Notes: generated by a model from the sequence alone, not told the origin. Shown: positions 27,107 through 35,238, counted from the first letter of the stretch. The stretch is 64,000 nt of DNA from Ignavibacteria bacterium (GCA_016719565.1 JADJYU010000003.1:186001-250000); one strand, 5' to 3'. Translations and numbers: made by a program.

Positions 27107-27220
27107 TTATCCCTGTCTTTGTTTGTGTTTCGGATTTGTGCATATTACTCTCACTACACCCTTCCTTCTGATGATTTTACATTTTGAACACATTTTCTTT
27201 ACTGAACTTCGCACTTTCAT
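27107..27220 (-). CDS. rpmJ: Ribosomal protein L36
   Basis: A 37-residue protein read directly from the minus strand. It starts MKVRSSVKKMCSKCKIIRRK and ends PKHKQRQG. The zinc-ribbon ligands C11, C14, C27 and H32 are all present, so this is the zinc-binding (C+) paralogue type. It lies between infA and rpsM, the standard place. Confidence 0.95.
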   Translation of the reverse strand: MKVRSSVKKMCSKCKIIRRKGVVRVICTNPKHKQRQG

Positions 27221-27249
27221 GACTGTTATGTAATTTTATGTATTTTAAA

Positions 27250-27468
27250 TTATTTATATCTGTATGTAATTCTGCCCTTTGTAAGATCATAAGGCGATAA
27301 CTCCACCGTTACTTTATCTCCCTGTAATATCCTGATATAATTCATTCTCATTTTACCTGAAATATGCGCAAGTATTTCATGACCGTTTTCCAATTTTACT
27401 TTAAAATTGGTGTTTGGCAGAATTTCAGAAATTATCCCGTCAACTTTTATTGCATCCTGCTTTGCCAT
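27250..27468 (-). CDS. infA: Translation initiation factor IF-1
   Basis: Binds the A site of the 30S subunit during initiation. The 72-residue OB-fold protein contains the conserved FKVKLENGHEILAHISGKMR and GDKVTVELSPYDLTKGRI(T)YR segments. It is encoded between map and rpmJ, as in many bacteria. Confidence 0.98.
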   Translation of the reverse strand: MAKQDAIKVDGIISEILPNTNFKVKLENGHEILAHISGKMRMNYIRILQGDKVTVELSPYDLTKGRITYRYK

Positions 27469-27490
27469 ATATCTTTTTAATGTTAAGATA

Positions 27491-28249
27491 TTAACATTTA
27501 GTTAATATCTCAGCTTTTCCTTTTTTTATCAGTACCGTATGTTCAAAATGCGCTGACGGTTCGCCGTCTTTTGTTCTGATCGTCCAGCCGTCTCTATCCT
27601 GAACTACATCATACGTTCCGTAATTTACCATCGGTTCTATCGCTATTACCATTCCTTCAAATAGCTTCTGTCTTGAATTCGGTGTATAAAAATTCGGAAC
27701 TGAAGGCTCTTCGTGTAAATTTTTTCCTATTCCGTGCCCGACCAGCGCTCTCACAACTCCATAACCCGAACCCTCTACATAATTCTGTATTGCTACTGAA
27801 ATATCATTTACTTCGTTTCCATCGATTGCTTTTTCGATTCCTTTATATAATGACTCTTCTGTTATCTTCAATAACTTATTAACTCTTGATGTCGTCTCCC
27901 CAACCTTGAATGTATATGCACTGTCTCCGAAATAACCGTTTTTCTTTACTCCAACATCTACAGAGACTATATCGCCATTTACAAGTTTCCTGTCTCCTGG
28001 AATTCCGTGAACCACCTCATCATTTACTGATATACAACTGCTTGCCGGAAAAACTCTCTTACCGACTTTGTAACCTTTAAATGCCGGAATTCCGTCTTTG
28101 GATAAAATAAATTCTTCAACCATTTTATCAATTTCCGAAGTAGTGATTCCTTCCTTTATATGATCCTTAAGATGTTCAAAAACTCCTGCAACAATTTTAC
28201 TGCTTTCTCTGATCAGATCAATTTCTTTATCGCTCTTTATTAATGACAT
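27491..28249 (-). CDS. map: Methionine aminopeptidase, type I
   Basis: Removes the N-terminal methionine from nascent proteins. The 252 residues include all five metal ligands: two Asp in DVGVKKNGYFGDSAYTF, His in GHGIGKNLHEEP, and Glu in AIEPMVNYG and before the HTVLIKKG end (SAHFEHTV). The substrate-pocket Cys/His region HGIPGD is present. There is no N-terminal zinc extension, so it is type Ia. It is directly downstream of secY. Confidence 0.97.
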   Translation of the reverse strand: MSLIKSDKEIDLIRESSKIVAGVFEHLKDHIKEGITTSEIDKMVEEFILSKDGIPAFKGYKVGKRVFPASSCISVNDEVVHGIPGDRKLVNGDIVSVDVGVKKNGYFGDSAYTFKVGETTSRVNKLLKITEESLYKGIEKAIDGNEVNDISVAIQNYVEGSGYGVVRALVGHGIGKNLHEEPSVPNFYTPNSRQKLFEGMVIAIEPMVNYGTYDVVQDRDGWTIRTKDGEPSAHFEHTVLIKKGKAEILTKC

Positions 28250-28257
28250 TCGGAAAC

Positions 28258-29592
28258 TTATCTTCTGGATTTAATTTTACCTGATTTCATAAATCCGTCA
28301 TAATGTCTCATCAGCAGATGTGATTCAATCTGCTGTAATGTATCAAGCGCTACACCTACTATGATCAGCAGACTTGTACCGCCGAAGAATTGTGACAATC
28401 CTGTTGTTACCCCAAGCTTCATCAGGAAGGTTGGTATGATAGCTATTATTGCCAGAAATATTGCGCCAGGTAATGTTATCTTTGTTAAAATATTATCTAT
28501 ATAATCTGAAGTCGGTTTACCCGGTCTTACTCCGGGAATAAATCCACCCTGCTTTTTCATATTGTCCGATACATCTTTCGGATTAAATGCGATCGCAGTA
28601 TAAAAATATGTAAAGAACACAATTAATAATCCGTAAACTATAGAATAGAACCAGCTTGTATAATCAAAATATTGCGCTACGCTCTGCATGAATTCGCTGT
28701 TCGGGAAAAATGAAAGGACCGTACTTGGCACAAACATAATTGACTGAGCGAATATAAGCGGCATAACACCTGCTGAATTCACTTTCATCGGTATATATTG
28801 CGTAACACCTCCGAATACTTTTCTTCCGACTACCCTTTTTGCATATTGTACCGGAATTCTTCTTGTAGCAACTGTTACAGCGATCACGCCTGCTATTATT
28901 AAAAGGAATCCGATTATGTAAATGATCTCAACAAGAATATTCCTGGCACCTGATGATACTAACTGATATTCATCAAATACAGAATAAGGGAATTTGTCTA
29001 TGATTCCGATAAAAATAATAAGTGAAATACCATTTCCGATACCTCTCTCTGTGATCTGTTCACCAAGCCACATCATAAACACTGTAGCTCCGGTAAGAAT
29101 TATAACCGTAGAAAAGGTAAAGAATGCGCTGGATATTTCAGGGCTGATCACGCTTAGATCTCCTACAGATCTTGATCCGAGCTGAACACTAACGCCCCAT
29201 GCCTGCAATGCAGCCACCGGAATTGTACCCAGCCGCGTAAGCTGATTGATCTTCTTTCTTCCTTCTTCACCTTCTTTCTGAAGTTTCTGGAAATAAGGAA
29301 AAACCGCTCCGAGAAGCTGAATTATAATTGATGCACTGATGTAAGGCATTATACCTAATGCGAAAATTGCAGCATTCTGAAAAGCCCCGCCGACAAACAT
29401 ATCGTATAATCCGAACAGCGTGTTAGAAGCCTGATTCTTTGATGCCTCAGCAAGTATCGTCGCATCTATACCCGGTAATGTAATATGCGCGCCAATTCTG
29501 ACAACGACTAATATTGCAAGTGTGAATAAAAGCCTGTTCCTGAGTTCTTCAATTTTAAAAATATTTCTGAAACTTTCAAAAAATCCCTTCAT
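28258..29592 (-). CDS. secY: SecY, protein translocase channel subunit
   Basis: Forms the Sec translocon pore in the inner membrane. The 444 residues have ten hydrophobic segments, the plug/lateral-gate start region (GAHITLPGID), and the conserved cytoplasmic loop PIQYAKR-like IPVQYAKRVVG and the GFIPGVRPG loop. The stop of rplO overlaps its start (29589-29592), so translation is coupled. SecY is the channel for Sec-dependent export of the signal-peptide proteins seen elsewhere in the window. Confidence 0.98.
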   Translation of the reverse strand: MKGFFESFRNIFKIEELRNRLLFTLAILVVVRIGAHITLPGIDATILAEASKNQASNTLFGLYDMFVGGAFQNAAIFALGIMPYISASIIIQLLGAVFPYFQKLQKEGEEGRKKINQLTRLGTIPVAALQAWGVSVQLGSRSVGDLSVISPEISSAFFTFSTVIILTGATVFMMWLGEQITERGIGNGISLIIFIGIIDKFPYSVFDEYQLVSSGARNILVEIIYIIGFLLIIAGVIAVTVATRRIPVQYAKRVVGRKVFGGVTQYIPMKVNSAGVMPLIFAQSIMFVPSTVLSFFPNSEFMQSVAQYFDYTSWFYSIVYGLLIVFFTYFYTAIAFNPKDVSDNMKKQGGFIPGVRPGKPTSDYIDNILTKITLPGAIFLAIIAIIPTFLMKLGVTTGLSQFFGGTSLLIIVGVALDTLQQIESHLLMRHYDGFMKSGKIKSRR

Positions 29593-30047
29593 AATTTTAC
29601 TGCTTTTCCTCCTGCTTTTTCAATCTTCTCGATTGCAGTCTTACTGAAAGCATCTGCAGTAATATCAATTTTGGCTTTAATCTCACAGTTGCCTAAAATC
29701 TTTAAAGGTTTATTTTTTCCCTTTACAAATTTATTCCTCAGAAGATATTCCTTATCAATAGAAGTTTCCTGAATTTTCTTGTCATCTATCAATTTCTGAA
29801 TATCATTAAGATTTAAAACCGAATATTCAACTCTGTTGATATTTTTAAAACCGAATTTCGGAACTCTTCTCTGCAAAGGCATTTGTCCGCCTTCAAACCA
29901 GGCTCTGAATTTTGCCCCGGATCTTGAATGCTGACCTTTGTGACCTCTTGTTGAGGTACCGCCGTGTCCGGATCCCTGACCTCTGCCGACTCTTTTTCTC
30001 TTTTTTCTTGAGCCTTCTGCGTACTTTAAATTACTTAAAATGTCCAT
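29589..30047 (-). CDS. rplO: Ribosomal protein L15
   Basis: Large-subunit assembly protein. The 152 residues show the Gly/Arg-rich N-terminal extension (KKRKRVGRGQGSGHGGTSTRGHKGQ) and the C-terminal globular domain (KAKIDITADAFSKTAIEKIEKAGGKAV). It overlaps secY by 4 bases. The 97-base gap to rpmD upstream holds a hairpin (30086-30114). Confidence 0.98.
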   Translation of the reverse strand: MDILSNLKYAEGSRKKRKRVGRGQGSGHGGTSTRGHKGQHSRSGAKFRAWFEGGQMPLQRRVPKFGFKNINRVEYSVLNLNDIQKLIDDKKIQETSIDKEYLLRNKFVKGKNKPLKILGNCEIKAKIDITADAFSKTAIEKIEKAGGKAVKL

Positions 30048-30085
30048 TAAAAAAATTTTCTTATACTTACAAATTTAATTAAAAT

Positions 30086-30114
30086 TCCTTTGGCCTTATT
30101 TTCAGGGCAAAGGA
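30086..30114 (-). promoter_or_regulatory. Intra-operon hairpin between rpmD and rplO (possible attenuator)
   Basis: Minus-strand arms TCCTTTGCCC and GGCCAAAGGA (one mismatch) with a 9-base loop are followed by ATTTTAATT. The T-tract is weak, so partial termination or RNA processing is more likely than full termination. Other gaps in this ribosomal cluster are shorter and lack such a structure, apart from the tRNA gap. Confidence 0.4.
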
Positions 30115-30144
30115 CTAAAAAGAACTTGGTTTTATTAATTAGTA

Positions 30145-30327
30145 TTACTGTTTATAATTTTCTTCTACTTTTACCAGATGCTTTACAACATTGATCATAC
30201 CTCTTATCTGAGGTGTATCTTTTTTCACGGTAAAATAATTTGGTCTTCCCAATCCCAGCGCTTCAATAGTACGCTTCTGCTTTTCCAGTCTTCCGATTAT
30301 GCTTTTTGTTTGTGTGATTTTTAACAT
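30145..30327 (-). CDS. rpmD: Ribosomal protein L30
   Basis: Small large-subunit protein, 60 residues (family 58-62). The conserved segments are LKITQTKSIIGRLEKQKRTIEALGL-type start and TPQIRGMINVVKHLVKVEE end. It lies in the normal order rpsE-rpmD-rplO. Confidence 0.97.
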   Translation of the reverse strand: MLKITQTKSIIGRLEKQKRTIEALGLGRPNYFTVKKDTPQIRGMINVVKHLVKVEENYKQ

Positions 30328-30343
30328 GACTTCTTATCTGAAA

Positions 30344-30856
30344 TTAATTTGCAAATAATTCCTGAACTGTAATGCCTCTTCTGTCTGCGACTTTCTTTGC
30401 ATCGTTCAGTAATAACAAAGCTCTCATTGTTGCTTTTACTACATTGTGCGGATTTGATGAACCTAATAATTTTGTTAAAACATCCTGAACTCCTGCAGAT
30501 TCAAGTACCGCTCTTACTCCTCCGCCTGCGATTATTCCTGTTCCCGGTGAAGCAGGTTTCAGCATAACTTTTGCAGCTCCGTATTTTCCTATTATCTCAT
30601 GAGGTATTGTTCCTTTTATGATAGGAACTTCAATTACATTTTTCTTAGCATCCTCTACGCTTTTTCTGATAGAATCCGTAACTTCATTTGCTTTTCCTAA
30701 ACCAATTCCTACATGACCGTGTCCGTCGCCGACTACTGAAACAGCAGAAAAGCTGAATCTTCTTCCGCCCTTTACAACTTTAGCAACTCTGCCGATGTGA
30801 ACCATCTTGTCTTTAAGTTCTAATTCACCGGCTTTAAAATTTTTCGTTTTTTTCAT
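30344..30856 (-). CDS. rpsE: Ribosomal protein S5
   Basis: Small-subunit protein involved in translational accuracy and mRNA unwinding. The 170 residues contain the double-stranded RNA-binding-like N-domain (VAKVVKGGRRFSFSAVSVVGD) and the C-domain with PASPGTGIIAGGGVRAVLE. It is preceded by a tRNA-Gln gene in the gap after rplR. Confidence 0.98.
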   Translation of the reverse strand: MKKTKNFKAGELELKDKMVHIGRVAKVVKGGRRFSFSAVSVVGDGHGHVGIGLGKANEVTDSIRKSVEDAKKNVIEVPIIKGTIPHEIIGKYGAAKVMLKPASPGTGIIAGGGVRAVLESAGVQDVLTKLLGSSNPHNVVKATMRALLLLNDAKKVADRRGITVQELFAN

Positions 30857-30895
30857 TAAATTAAAATGTCTTTTAAAATCATCTGTATATTTTTG

Positions 30896-30966
30896 TTCTC
30901 AGGGGAGGAGTCGAACCTCCACAAACGGCTCCAAAGGCCGGTGTCCTGCCATTAGACGACCCGAGA
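30896..30966 (-). tRNA. tRNA-Gln (anticodon TTG)
   Basis: A complete cloverleaf can be folded on the minus strand. The acceptor TCTCGGG pairs with CCTGAGA (one G-U), with discriminator A. The anticodon loop is CTTTGGA with TTG at positions 34-36, and the T arm is GGAGG-TTCGACT-CCTCC. The anticodon stem has one C-T mismatch at its outer pair. CCA is not encoded. It lies in the 164-base gap between rplR and rpsE, inside the spc operon and on the same strand, so it would be transcribed in the ribosomal-protein message and need processing out. Confidence 0.92.
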
Positions 30967-31020
30967 GTCGTTAGATCTTTATTTTCTGCATAATTAGAAC
31001 GGGGAATATACTAATTATAA

Positions 31021-31392
31021 TCAGAATTTTAAACCACCTTCGCGGGCTCCATCGGCAAGAGCTTTAACTCTACCGTGATACAAATATCCGTTTCTGTCAA
31101 AAACAACTGCACTGATGCTGCCGGAAATTGCTTTTTCCGCAGCCAGCTTTCCGATCATTTTACTCTTCTCTACTTTACCTTTTAATCCTGAGATCTTATC
31201 CGTTATCTCCTTTGACTTTGTAGATAATGTAAAAAGCGTTTTCGAATTTACATCATCAACTAACTGCGCATATATATGATCTAGACTTCTGTATACAACC
31301 AGTCTTGGAACTTCTGAAGTACCTCTCAGTTTTTTCCTGATCTGGTATCTGATTCTCTCTTTTCTCTTTTTACTTTTTTGTATTTGATTCAT
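31021..31392 (-). CDS. rplR: Ribosomal protein L18
   Basis: 5S rRNA-binding protein of the central protuberance. The 123 residues include the Arg/Lys-rich start (KKRKERIRYQIRKKLRGT), VPRLVVYRSLDHIYAQLVDD and the end FDRNGYLYHGRVKALADGAREGGLKF. It is followed by the tRNA-Gln gene rather than directly by rpsE. Confidence 0.98.
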   Translation of the reverse strand: MNQIQKSKKRKERIRYQIRKKLRGTSEVPRLVVYRSLDHIYAQLVDDVNSKTLFTLSTKSKEITDKISGLKGKVEKSKMIGKLAAEKAISGSISAVVFDRNGYLYHGRVKALADGAREGGLKF

Positions 31393-31414
31393 TTTATATT
31401 AAATCTCATTAATT

Positions 31415-31954
31415 TTATTTCGCAGCTGTCTTTCCTGCTTTTCTTCTGACCACTTCATTTTCAAACTTTATTCCTTTACCTTTATAAGGCTCAGGTTTTC
31501 TGAATGATCTTATTTTTGCAGCGACAAGTCCGACTAGTTCTTTACTTACGCCTTTTACAAGTATTGCATTCGGAGTAGGCACTTCAATTGTGATCTCCGC
31601 CGGCGGGACAAAAACAGTTGGATGTGAATAACCAAGCATCTAGACCAGATTTTTTCCCTTAAGCTCAGCTCTGTATCCAATACCTGATAATTCCAGTTTT
31701 TTTGAAAATCCGTCTTTAACTCCGACGATCATATTATTTAACAATGATCTGTATAACCCGTGTAGAGATCTGTTTTTCTTTGAATCATCTTCTCTCATTA
31801 CATTGATCTCGTTTTCTTTTATCTCTAAGCTTATACCGCCTGTAATTTCCATATTCAATGTACCGTTCGGTCCGGTTACTTCAATTAGTTTTCCCTTTTG
31901 AGTAACTTTTACCTTATCTGAAAGTGCTATCGGCTTTGTACCTATTCTGCTCAT
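31415..31954 (-). CDS. rplF: Ribosomal protein L6, interrupted by an in-frame TAG
   Basis: The two halves are in the same frame. Codons 1-104 (MSRIGTKPIALSDKVKV to YRAELKGKNLV) end at TAG 31642-31640. The next codon is ATG, and 74 further codons (MLGYSHPTVFVPP to AGKTAAK) complete a normal L6 of about 179 residues. In homologues this place reads as a continuous LVL(N/M)LGYSHP strand, so TAG replaces one sense codon, perhaps TTG. The break falls inside the second L6 domain, not at the domain boundary (near residue 82), so two separately folded halves are unlikely. Possibilities are a sequencing error, a suppressed amber codon, or reinitiation at the adjoining ATG. The last is structurally doubtful. 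Confidence 0.9.
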
Positions 31955-31982
31955 TTCTTTTACAGTTTAACTTTTTAATTAA

Positions 31983-32381
31983 TTACCAAATATGACAGAC
32001 AACTTCACCGCCAACTTTTAGATTTCTGGCTTCTTTATCTGTTAATAATCCTTTTGAAGTGGAAATAATAGCAACACCCAAGCCGTTCCTGACTCTCGGA
32101 AGTTTTTCATGACCGACATATCTTCTAATTCCCGGTCTGCTGATCCTTTTTAAACCCATAATCACACTCTCTCCGTCGTTATATTTTAATCTTACGGAAA
32201 GAATTTTGAACTTATCTTCAGTTTCAATGATCTTATACTCATCAATAAATGATGACTTCTTTAAGATAACGCTGATCGCTTCTCTGAACTTGGATGCCGG
32301 CATGTCCACCGTTTTCTTTCCGGCCTTAATTGCATTTCGGACTCTCGTTAAATAATCCGCGATAGGATCTGTCATTGACAT
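31983..32381 (-). CDS. rpsH: Ribosomal protein S8
   Basis: Primary 16S rRNA-binding protein of the platform and, in many bacteria, translational repressor of the spc operon. The 132 residues show DPIADYLTRVRNAIKAG, RISRPGIRRYVG and the end VGGEVVCHIW. Neighbours are rpsN and rplF. Confidence 0.98.
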   Translation of the reverse strand: MSMTDPIADYLTRVRNAIKAGKKTVDMPASKFREAISVILKKSSFIDEYKIIETEDKFKILSVRLKYNDGESVIMGLKRISRPGIRRYVGHEKLPRVRNGLGVAIISTSKGLLTDKEARNLKVGGEVVCHIW

Positions 32382-32407
32382 TTTATAATTCTCCTGAATC
32401 TTTTAAT

Positions 32408-32677
32408 TTACCAACTTGATTTTATTACGCCCGGAATTTTTCCCTGTAATGCTAACTCTCTGAATACAAGTCTTGACATTCCGAATTTTCTGTAGTAACC
32501 TCTTACTCTGCCGGTTACGTTACATCTGTTATTCAGTCTTGACGGACTGCTGTTCCTCGGTAGTTTCTGCAAACCTTCATAATCACCGTTAGCTTTCAAT
32601 TCCGCTCTCTTCTTTGCATACTGCTCTACTAATCTCTCTCTTCTTTTCTGCTTTGCAATTAATGCTTTTCTTGCCAT
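32408..32677 (-). CDS. rpsN: Ribosomal protein S14, zinc-independent form
   Basis: Small-subunit head protein. The 89 residues have the long form without the CxxC pairs (a single Cys in NNRCNVTGRVRG), so no zinc is bound, in contrast to S4 and L36 in the same operon, which keep their zinc ligands. The C-terminal FGMSRLVFRELALQGKIPGVIKSSW is conserved. Confidence 0.97.
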   Translation of the reverse strand: MARKALIAKQKRRERLVEQYAKKRAELKANGDYEGLQKLPRNSSPSRLNNRCNVTGRVRGYYRKFGMSRLVFRELALQGKIPGVIKSSW

Positions 32678-32693
32678 TGTATTATAGCTTTAA

Positions 32694-33350
32694 TTAATTA
32701 TTTGTTTGTCTTTTTATAAACGGAAGACCGAATGCCTTTAACAATGCAAGCGATTCTTCATCAGTCTTTGCCGTAGTTACGAATGTTATATCCATTCCGG
32801 ATATTCTGTTAACATTATCTACATTGATTTCTGGAAATATGATCTGCTCTTTTATGCCGAGACTGTAATTTCCCCTGCCGTCAAAACTCTTATCTGACAA
32901 GCCTCTGAAATCTCTTACTCTTGGTATTGAAATTCGTATAAATCTTTCGAGAAACTCATACATTCTGGCATTTCTTAATGTAAGCTTTACGCCAATATTC
33001 ATGCCTTCCCTGAGTTTAAAATTTGAAACCGATTTCTTTGCTTTTACTATAGTCGGCTTTTGACCTGTTATAGCTTCAAGCTCTTTTACCCTTGTGTCTA
33101 TAAGTTTCGCATCTGTAGTTGCCGCACCGACCCCAACATTAATGTTGATCTTGTCCAGCTTGGGCACCTGCATTACATTCTTATATTCGAATTTCTTTTT
33201 AAGTTCGGGAACAATTTTATCCCTGTATGTATGAAGCAGATTTATATCGACTTTCTCTTCTTTGAATTCACCGGAAGACTTGCCACCTTTGACTTCATCT
33301 TTTTCAGATCCTTCTGAACCTTTTTTTCTGTCTTGTTTTGTTTTAGCCAT
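32694..33350 (-). CDS. rplE: Ribosomal protein L5 with charged N-terminal extension
   Basis: 5S rRNA-binding protein forming an intersubunit bridge. The core starts near residue 37 (LHTYRDKIVPELKKKF) and includes GQKPTIVKAKKSVSNFKLREG and FPEINVDNVNRISGMDITFVTTA. The first 36 residues or so are a Lys/Glu/Gly-rich extension (KKGSEGSEKDEVKGGKSSGE) not present in typical 180-residue L5. The ATG at 33350 lies 7 bases after the rplX stop, so the extension is probably translated. Confidence 0.96.
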   Translation of the reverse strand: MAKTKQDRKKGSEGSEKDEVKGGKSSGEFKEEKVDINLLHTYRDKIVPELKKKFEYKNVMQVPKLDKININVGVGAATTDAKLIDTRVKELEAITGQKPTIVKAKKSVSNFKLREGMNIGVKLTLRNARMYEFLERFIRISIPRVRDFRGLSDKSFDGRGNYSLGIKEQIIFPEINVDNVNRISGMDITFVTTAKTDEESLALLKAFGLPFIKRQTNN

Positions 33351-33357
33351 AAATGAT

Positions 33358-33714
33358 TTAACTGATAATTATTTCCTGAGCTTTTTTACTGAATCTCATT
33401 TTAGTTTTTTTGCCTGTTGATTCTTCATTGATAACCTGCATCCCTATTCTGGTCGGCTTATTTGTCTTCGGACACATAAGCATTACATTGGACATATTAA
33501 TCGGTGCTTCTCTTTTTACAATACCGCCCTGTGGACTTTTCTGACTCGGTTTGGTATGCCTGTGAACAATGTTCACGCCTTCCACTATCAGCGAACCTTT
33601 TTCATTATTCAGAAAAAGTACTTTTCCGACTGCGCCTTTTGAATTTCCTGAAATTACCTTTACGGTATCATTCTTTTTCAGTCTTGTCTTTTTTGCTTGT
33701 GTTTTATTTGACAT
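33358..33714 (-). CDS. rplX: Ribosomal protein L24
   Basis: Assembly-initiating large-subunit protein. The 118 residues include the KOW motif (NDTVKVISGNSKGAVGKVLF) and GVNIVHRHTKPSQKSPQGGIVKREAPI. The start follows the rplN stop by two bases. Confidence 0.97.
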   Translation of the reverse strand: MSNKTQAKKTRLKKNDTVKVISGNSKGAVGKVLFLNNEKGSLIVEGVNIVHRHTKPSQKSPQGGIVKREAPINMSNVMLMCPKTNKPTRIGMQVINEESTGKKTKMRFSKKAQEIIIS

Positions 33715-33716
33715 AA

Positions 33717-34085
33717 TTATATAACCTCCGGAGCTAATGATATTATTTTCATAAATTGTTTGTCTCTCAATTCTCGCGCCACAGGTCCGAATATTCTTGT
33801 ACCCTTTGGCTCGTTTTGATTATTTATAAGAACTGCAGCATTTTCATCGAACTTAATATATGTTCCGTCTTTTCTTCTGGTTTCTTTTGCTGTCCTGACT
33901 ATTACAGCTCTTGATACTTCGCCTTTCTTCACTGTTCCGCCCGGTATCGCTGTTTTTACCGTTACCACAATAATATCTCCGACACCTGCATATCTCCTGT
34001 CAGATCCTCCGAGCACTCTGATGCATCTTACAGACTTTGCTCCGGAATTATCAGCGACACTTAAATTGGTTTCTTCCTGTATCAT
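33717..34085 (-). CDS. rplN: Ribosomal protein L14
   Basis: Large-subunit protein contacting 16S helix 44. The 122 residues match the family exactly: MIQEETNLSVADNSGAKSVRCIRVLGG at the start, GTRIFGPVARELRD late, and LAPEVI at the end. Confidence 0.98.
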   Translation of the reverse strand: MIQEETNLSVADNSGAKSVRCIRVLGGSDRRYAGVGDIIVVTVKTAIPGGTVKKGEVSRAVIVRTAKETRRKDGTYIKFDENAAVLINNQNEPKGTRIFGPVARELRDKQFMKIISLAPEVI

Positions 34086-34116
34086 TTTTAATAATCTTTA
34101 TTATATATGAATTGAG

Positions 34117-34509
34117 TTATTTTACTTTTTCTATTATTTCCACAAGTCTCCATCTTTTTGTTTTACTCAATGGTCTTGTTTCCATTATTTTTACTTTATC
34201 ACCAATATCACAGGTATTGCCTGGGTCGTGTGCGGCAAATTTGGTTGTCTTCTTATAAAATTTTTTATATATAGGATGTTTTATCTTCTTCTCCTCGCCA
34301 ACAATTATAGTCTTATCCATTTTATTGCTTAGCACTTTACCGACTCTTGTTTTTCTGATACCTGAGTGTGAAGTTTTTTTCTTTTCAGTTGTACCGGAAA
34401 CTGCTGCCGGAGCTTTTTCTGTTGAATTTTCTGTAGTTTCGGCTGAAGCTTCTGATTCTGTTTTAACTTCCGGTGTTTCGGCTGTTTCATCTTTTATATC
34501 TTCTGACAT
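34117..34509 (-). CDS. rpsQ: Ribosomal protein S17 with acidic N-terminal extension
   Basis: Primary 16S rRNA-binding protein. The S17 core of about 80 residues begins near residue 50 (GIRKTRVGKVLSNKMDKTIIV) and ends RPLSKTKRWRLVEIIEK. The preceding 48 residues or so are Glu/Thr/Ser/Ala-rich (EDIKDETAETPEVKTESE...), predicted disordered and strongly acidic, unusual for a ribosomal protein. No good internal ATG is placed at the core start, so the extension is likely real. Confidence 0.95.
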   Translation of the reverse strand: MSEDIKDETAETPEVKTESEASAETTENSTEKAPAAVSGTTEKKKTSHSGIRKTRVGKVLSNKMDKTIIVGEEKKIKHPIYKKFYKKTTKFAAHDPGNTCDIGDKVKIMETRPLSKTKRWRLVEIIEKVK

Positions 34510-34546
34510 CTGTAAATTTATTAAGTTATTCTATAAAATTTAGATA

Positions 34547-34753
34547 TTACTTTGAAGCATTCTCTTTTAATTCTTTTTCTTTCAGAATTGTTTTGATCCT
34601 GGCAATTGTCCTTTTGGTTGCTGACAATGACTTATAATTTTCGAGCTGTCCCGTTGCTAACTGAAATCTGAAATTCTGCAGAGCTTCGTAATTATCTTTA
34701 AGCGATATTTTCAGATCTTCCGGTGACATTTCTCTTACCTGATTGATTTTCAT
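34547..34753 (-). CDS. rpmC: Ribosomal protein L29
   Basis: Two-helix protein at the polypeptide exit. The 68 residues show MSPEDLKISLKDNYEALQNFRFQLATGQLEN, the family signature with the conserved LRFQ/FRFQ block, and the ARIKTIL helix. Position between rplP and rpsQ is standard. Confidence 0.96.
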   Translation of the reverse strand: MKINQVREMSPEDLKISLKDNYEALQNFRFQLATGQLENYKSLSATKRTIARIKTILKEKELKENASK

Positions 34754-34793
34754 GATGTATTTTTAAAATCTTAATTTTGAATCTTTGGAAATA

Positions 34794-35198
34794 TTAGTCA
34801 ATTCTTGAAACGAATTTCGTCTTTAATGGTAATTTGTGAGCAGCCAGTCTTAACGCTTCTTCAGCAACGGCTTTTGATACTCCGTCGATCTCAAACATAA
34901 TTCTGCCCGGTCTGATAACCGCAACCCAAAATTCCGGCGCTCCTTTACCCTTACCCATTCTTGTCTCAGCGGGTTTTTTTGAAACAGGTTTATCCGGAAA
35001 AATTCTGATATAAACTCTTCCGTCTCTTTTCATATGTCTCGTAAGCGCAATACGTGCCGCTTCTATTTGCCTGTTTGTGATCCATCCCGGCTCTAATGAT
35101 TTTAATCCGAATGTTCCGAAATTTACCGTAAAACCTCTTCCGGCATTTCCTCTCAAATGTCCTCTTTGCGCTTTTCTGAATTTAACCCTTTTGGGCAT
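34794..35198 (-). CDS. rplP: Ribosomal protein L16
   Basis: A-site tRNA-contacting large-subunit protein. The core matches 134-138-residue homologues: MPKRVKFRKAQRGHLRG at the start, RGRVYIRIFPDKPVSKKPAETRMGKGKGAPEFWVA-like middle, and AAHKLPLKTKFV near the end. I chose ATG 35198 (MPKR) over 35204 (MLMPKR) by analogy to the family. Confidence 0.97.
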   Translation of the reverse strand: MPKRVKFRKAQRGHLRGNAGRGFTVNFGTFGLKSLEPGWITNRQIEAARIALTRHMKRDGRVYIRIFPDKPVSKKPAETRMGKGKGAPEFWVAVIRPGRIMFEIDGVSKAVAEEALRLAAHKLPLKTKFVSRID

Positions 35199-35238
35199 TA
35201 ACATAATTTAATCTCCAATAAAAATTTAAAATTTGTAA

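Noticed and set aside
31640..31642. Alternative genetic code with TAG as sense
   Set aside because: The PAP2 gene at 51869-51871 ends with TAG, and only one internal TAG is seen in 64 kb; a local error or suppression is simpler.
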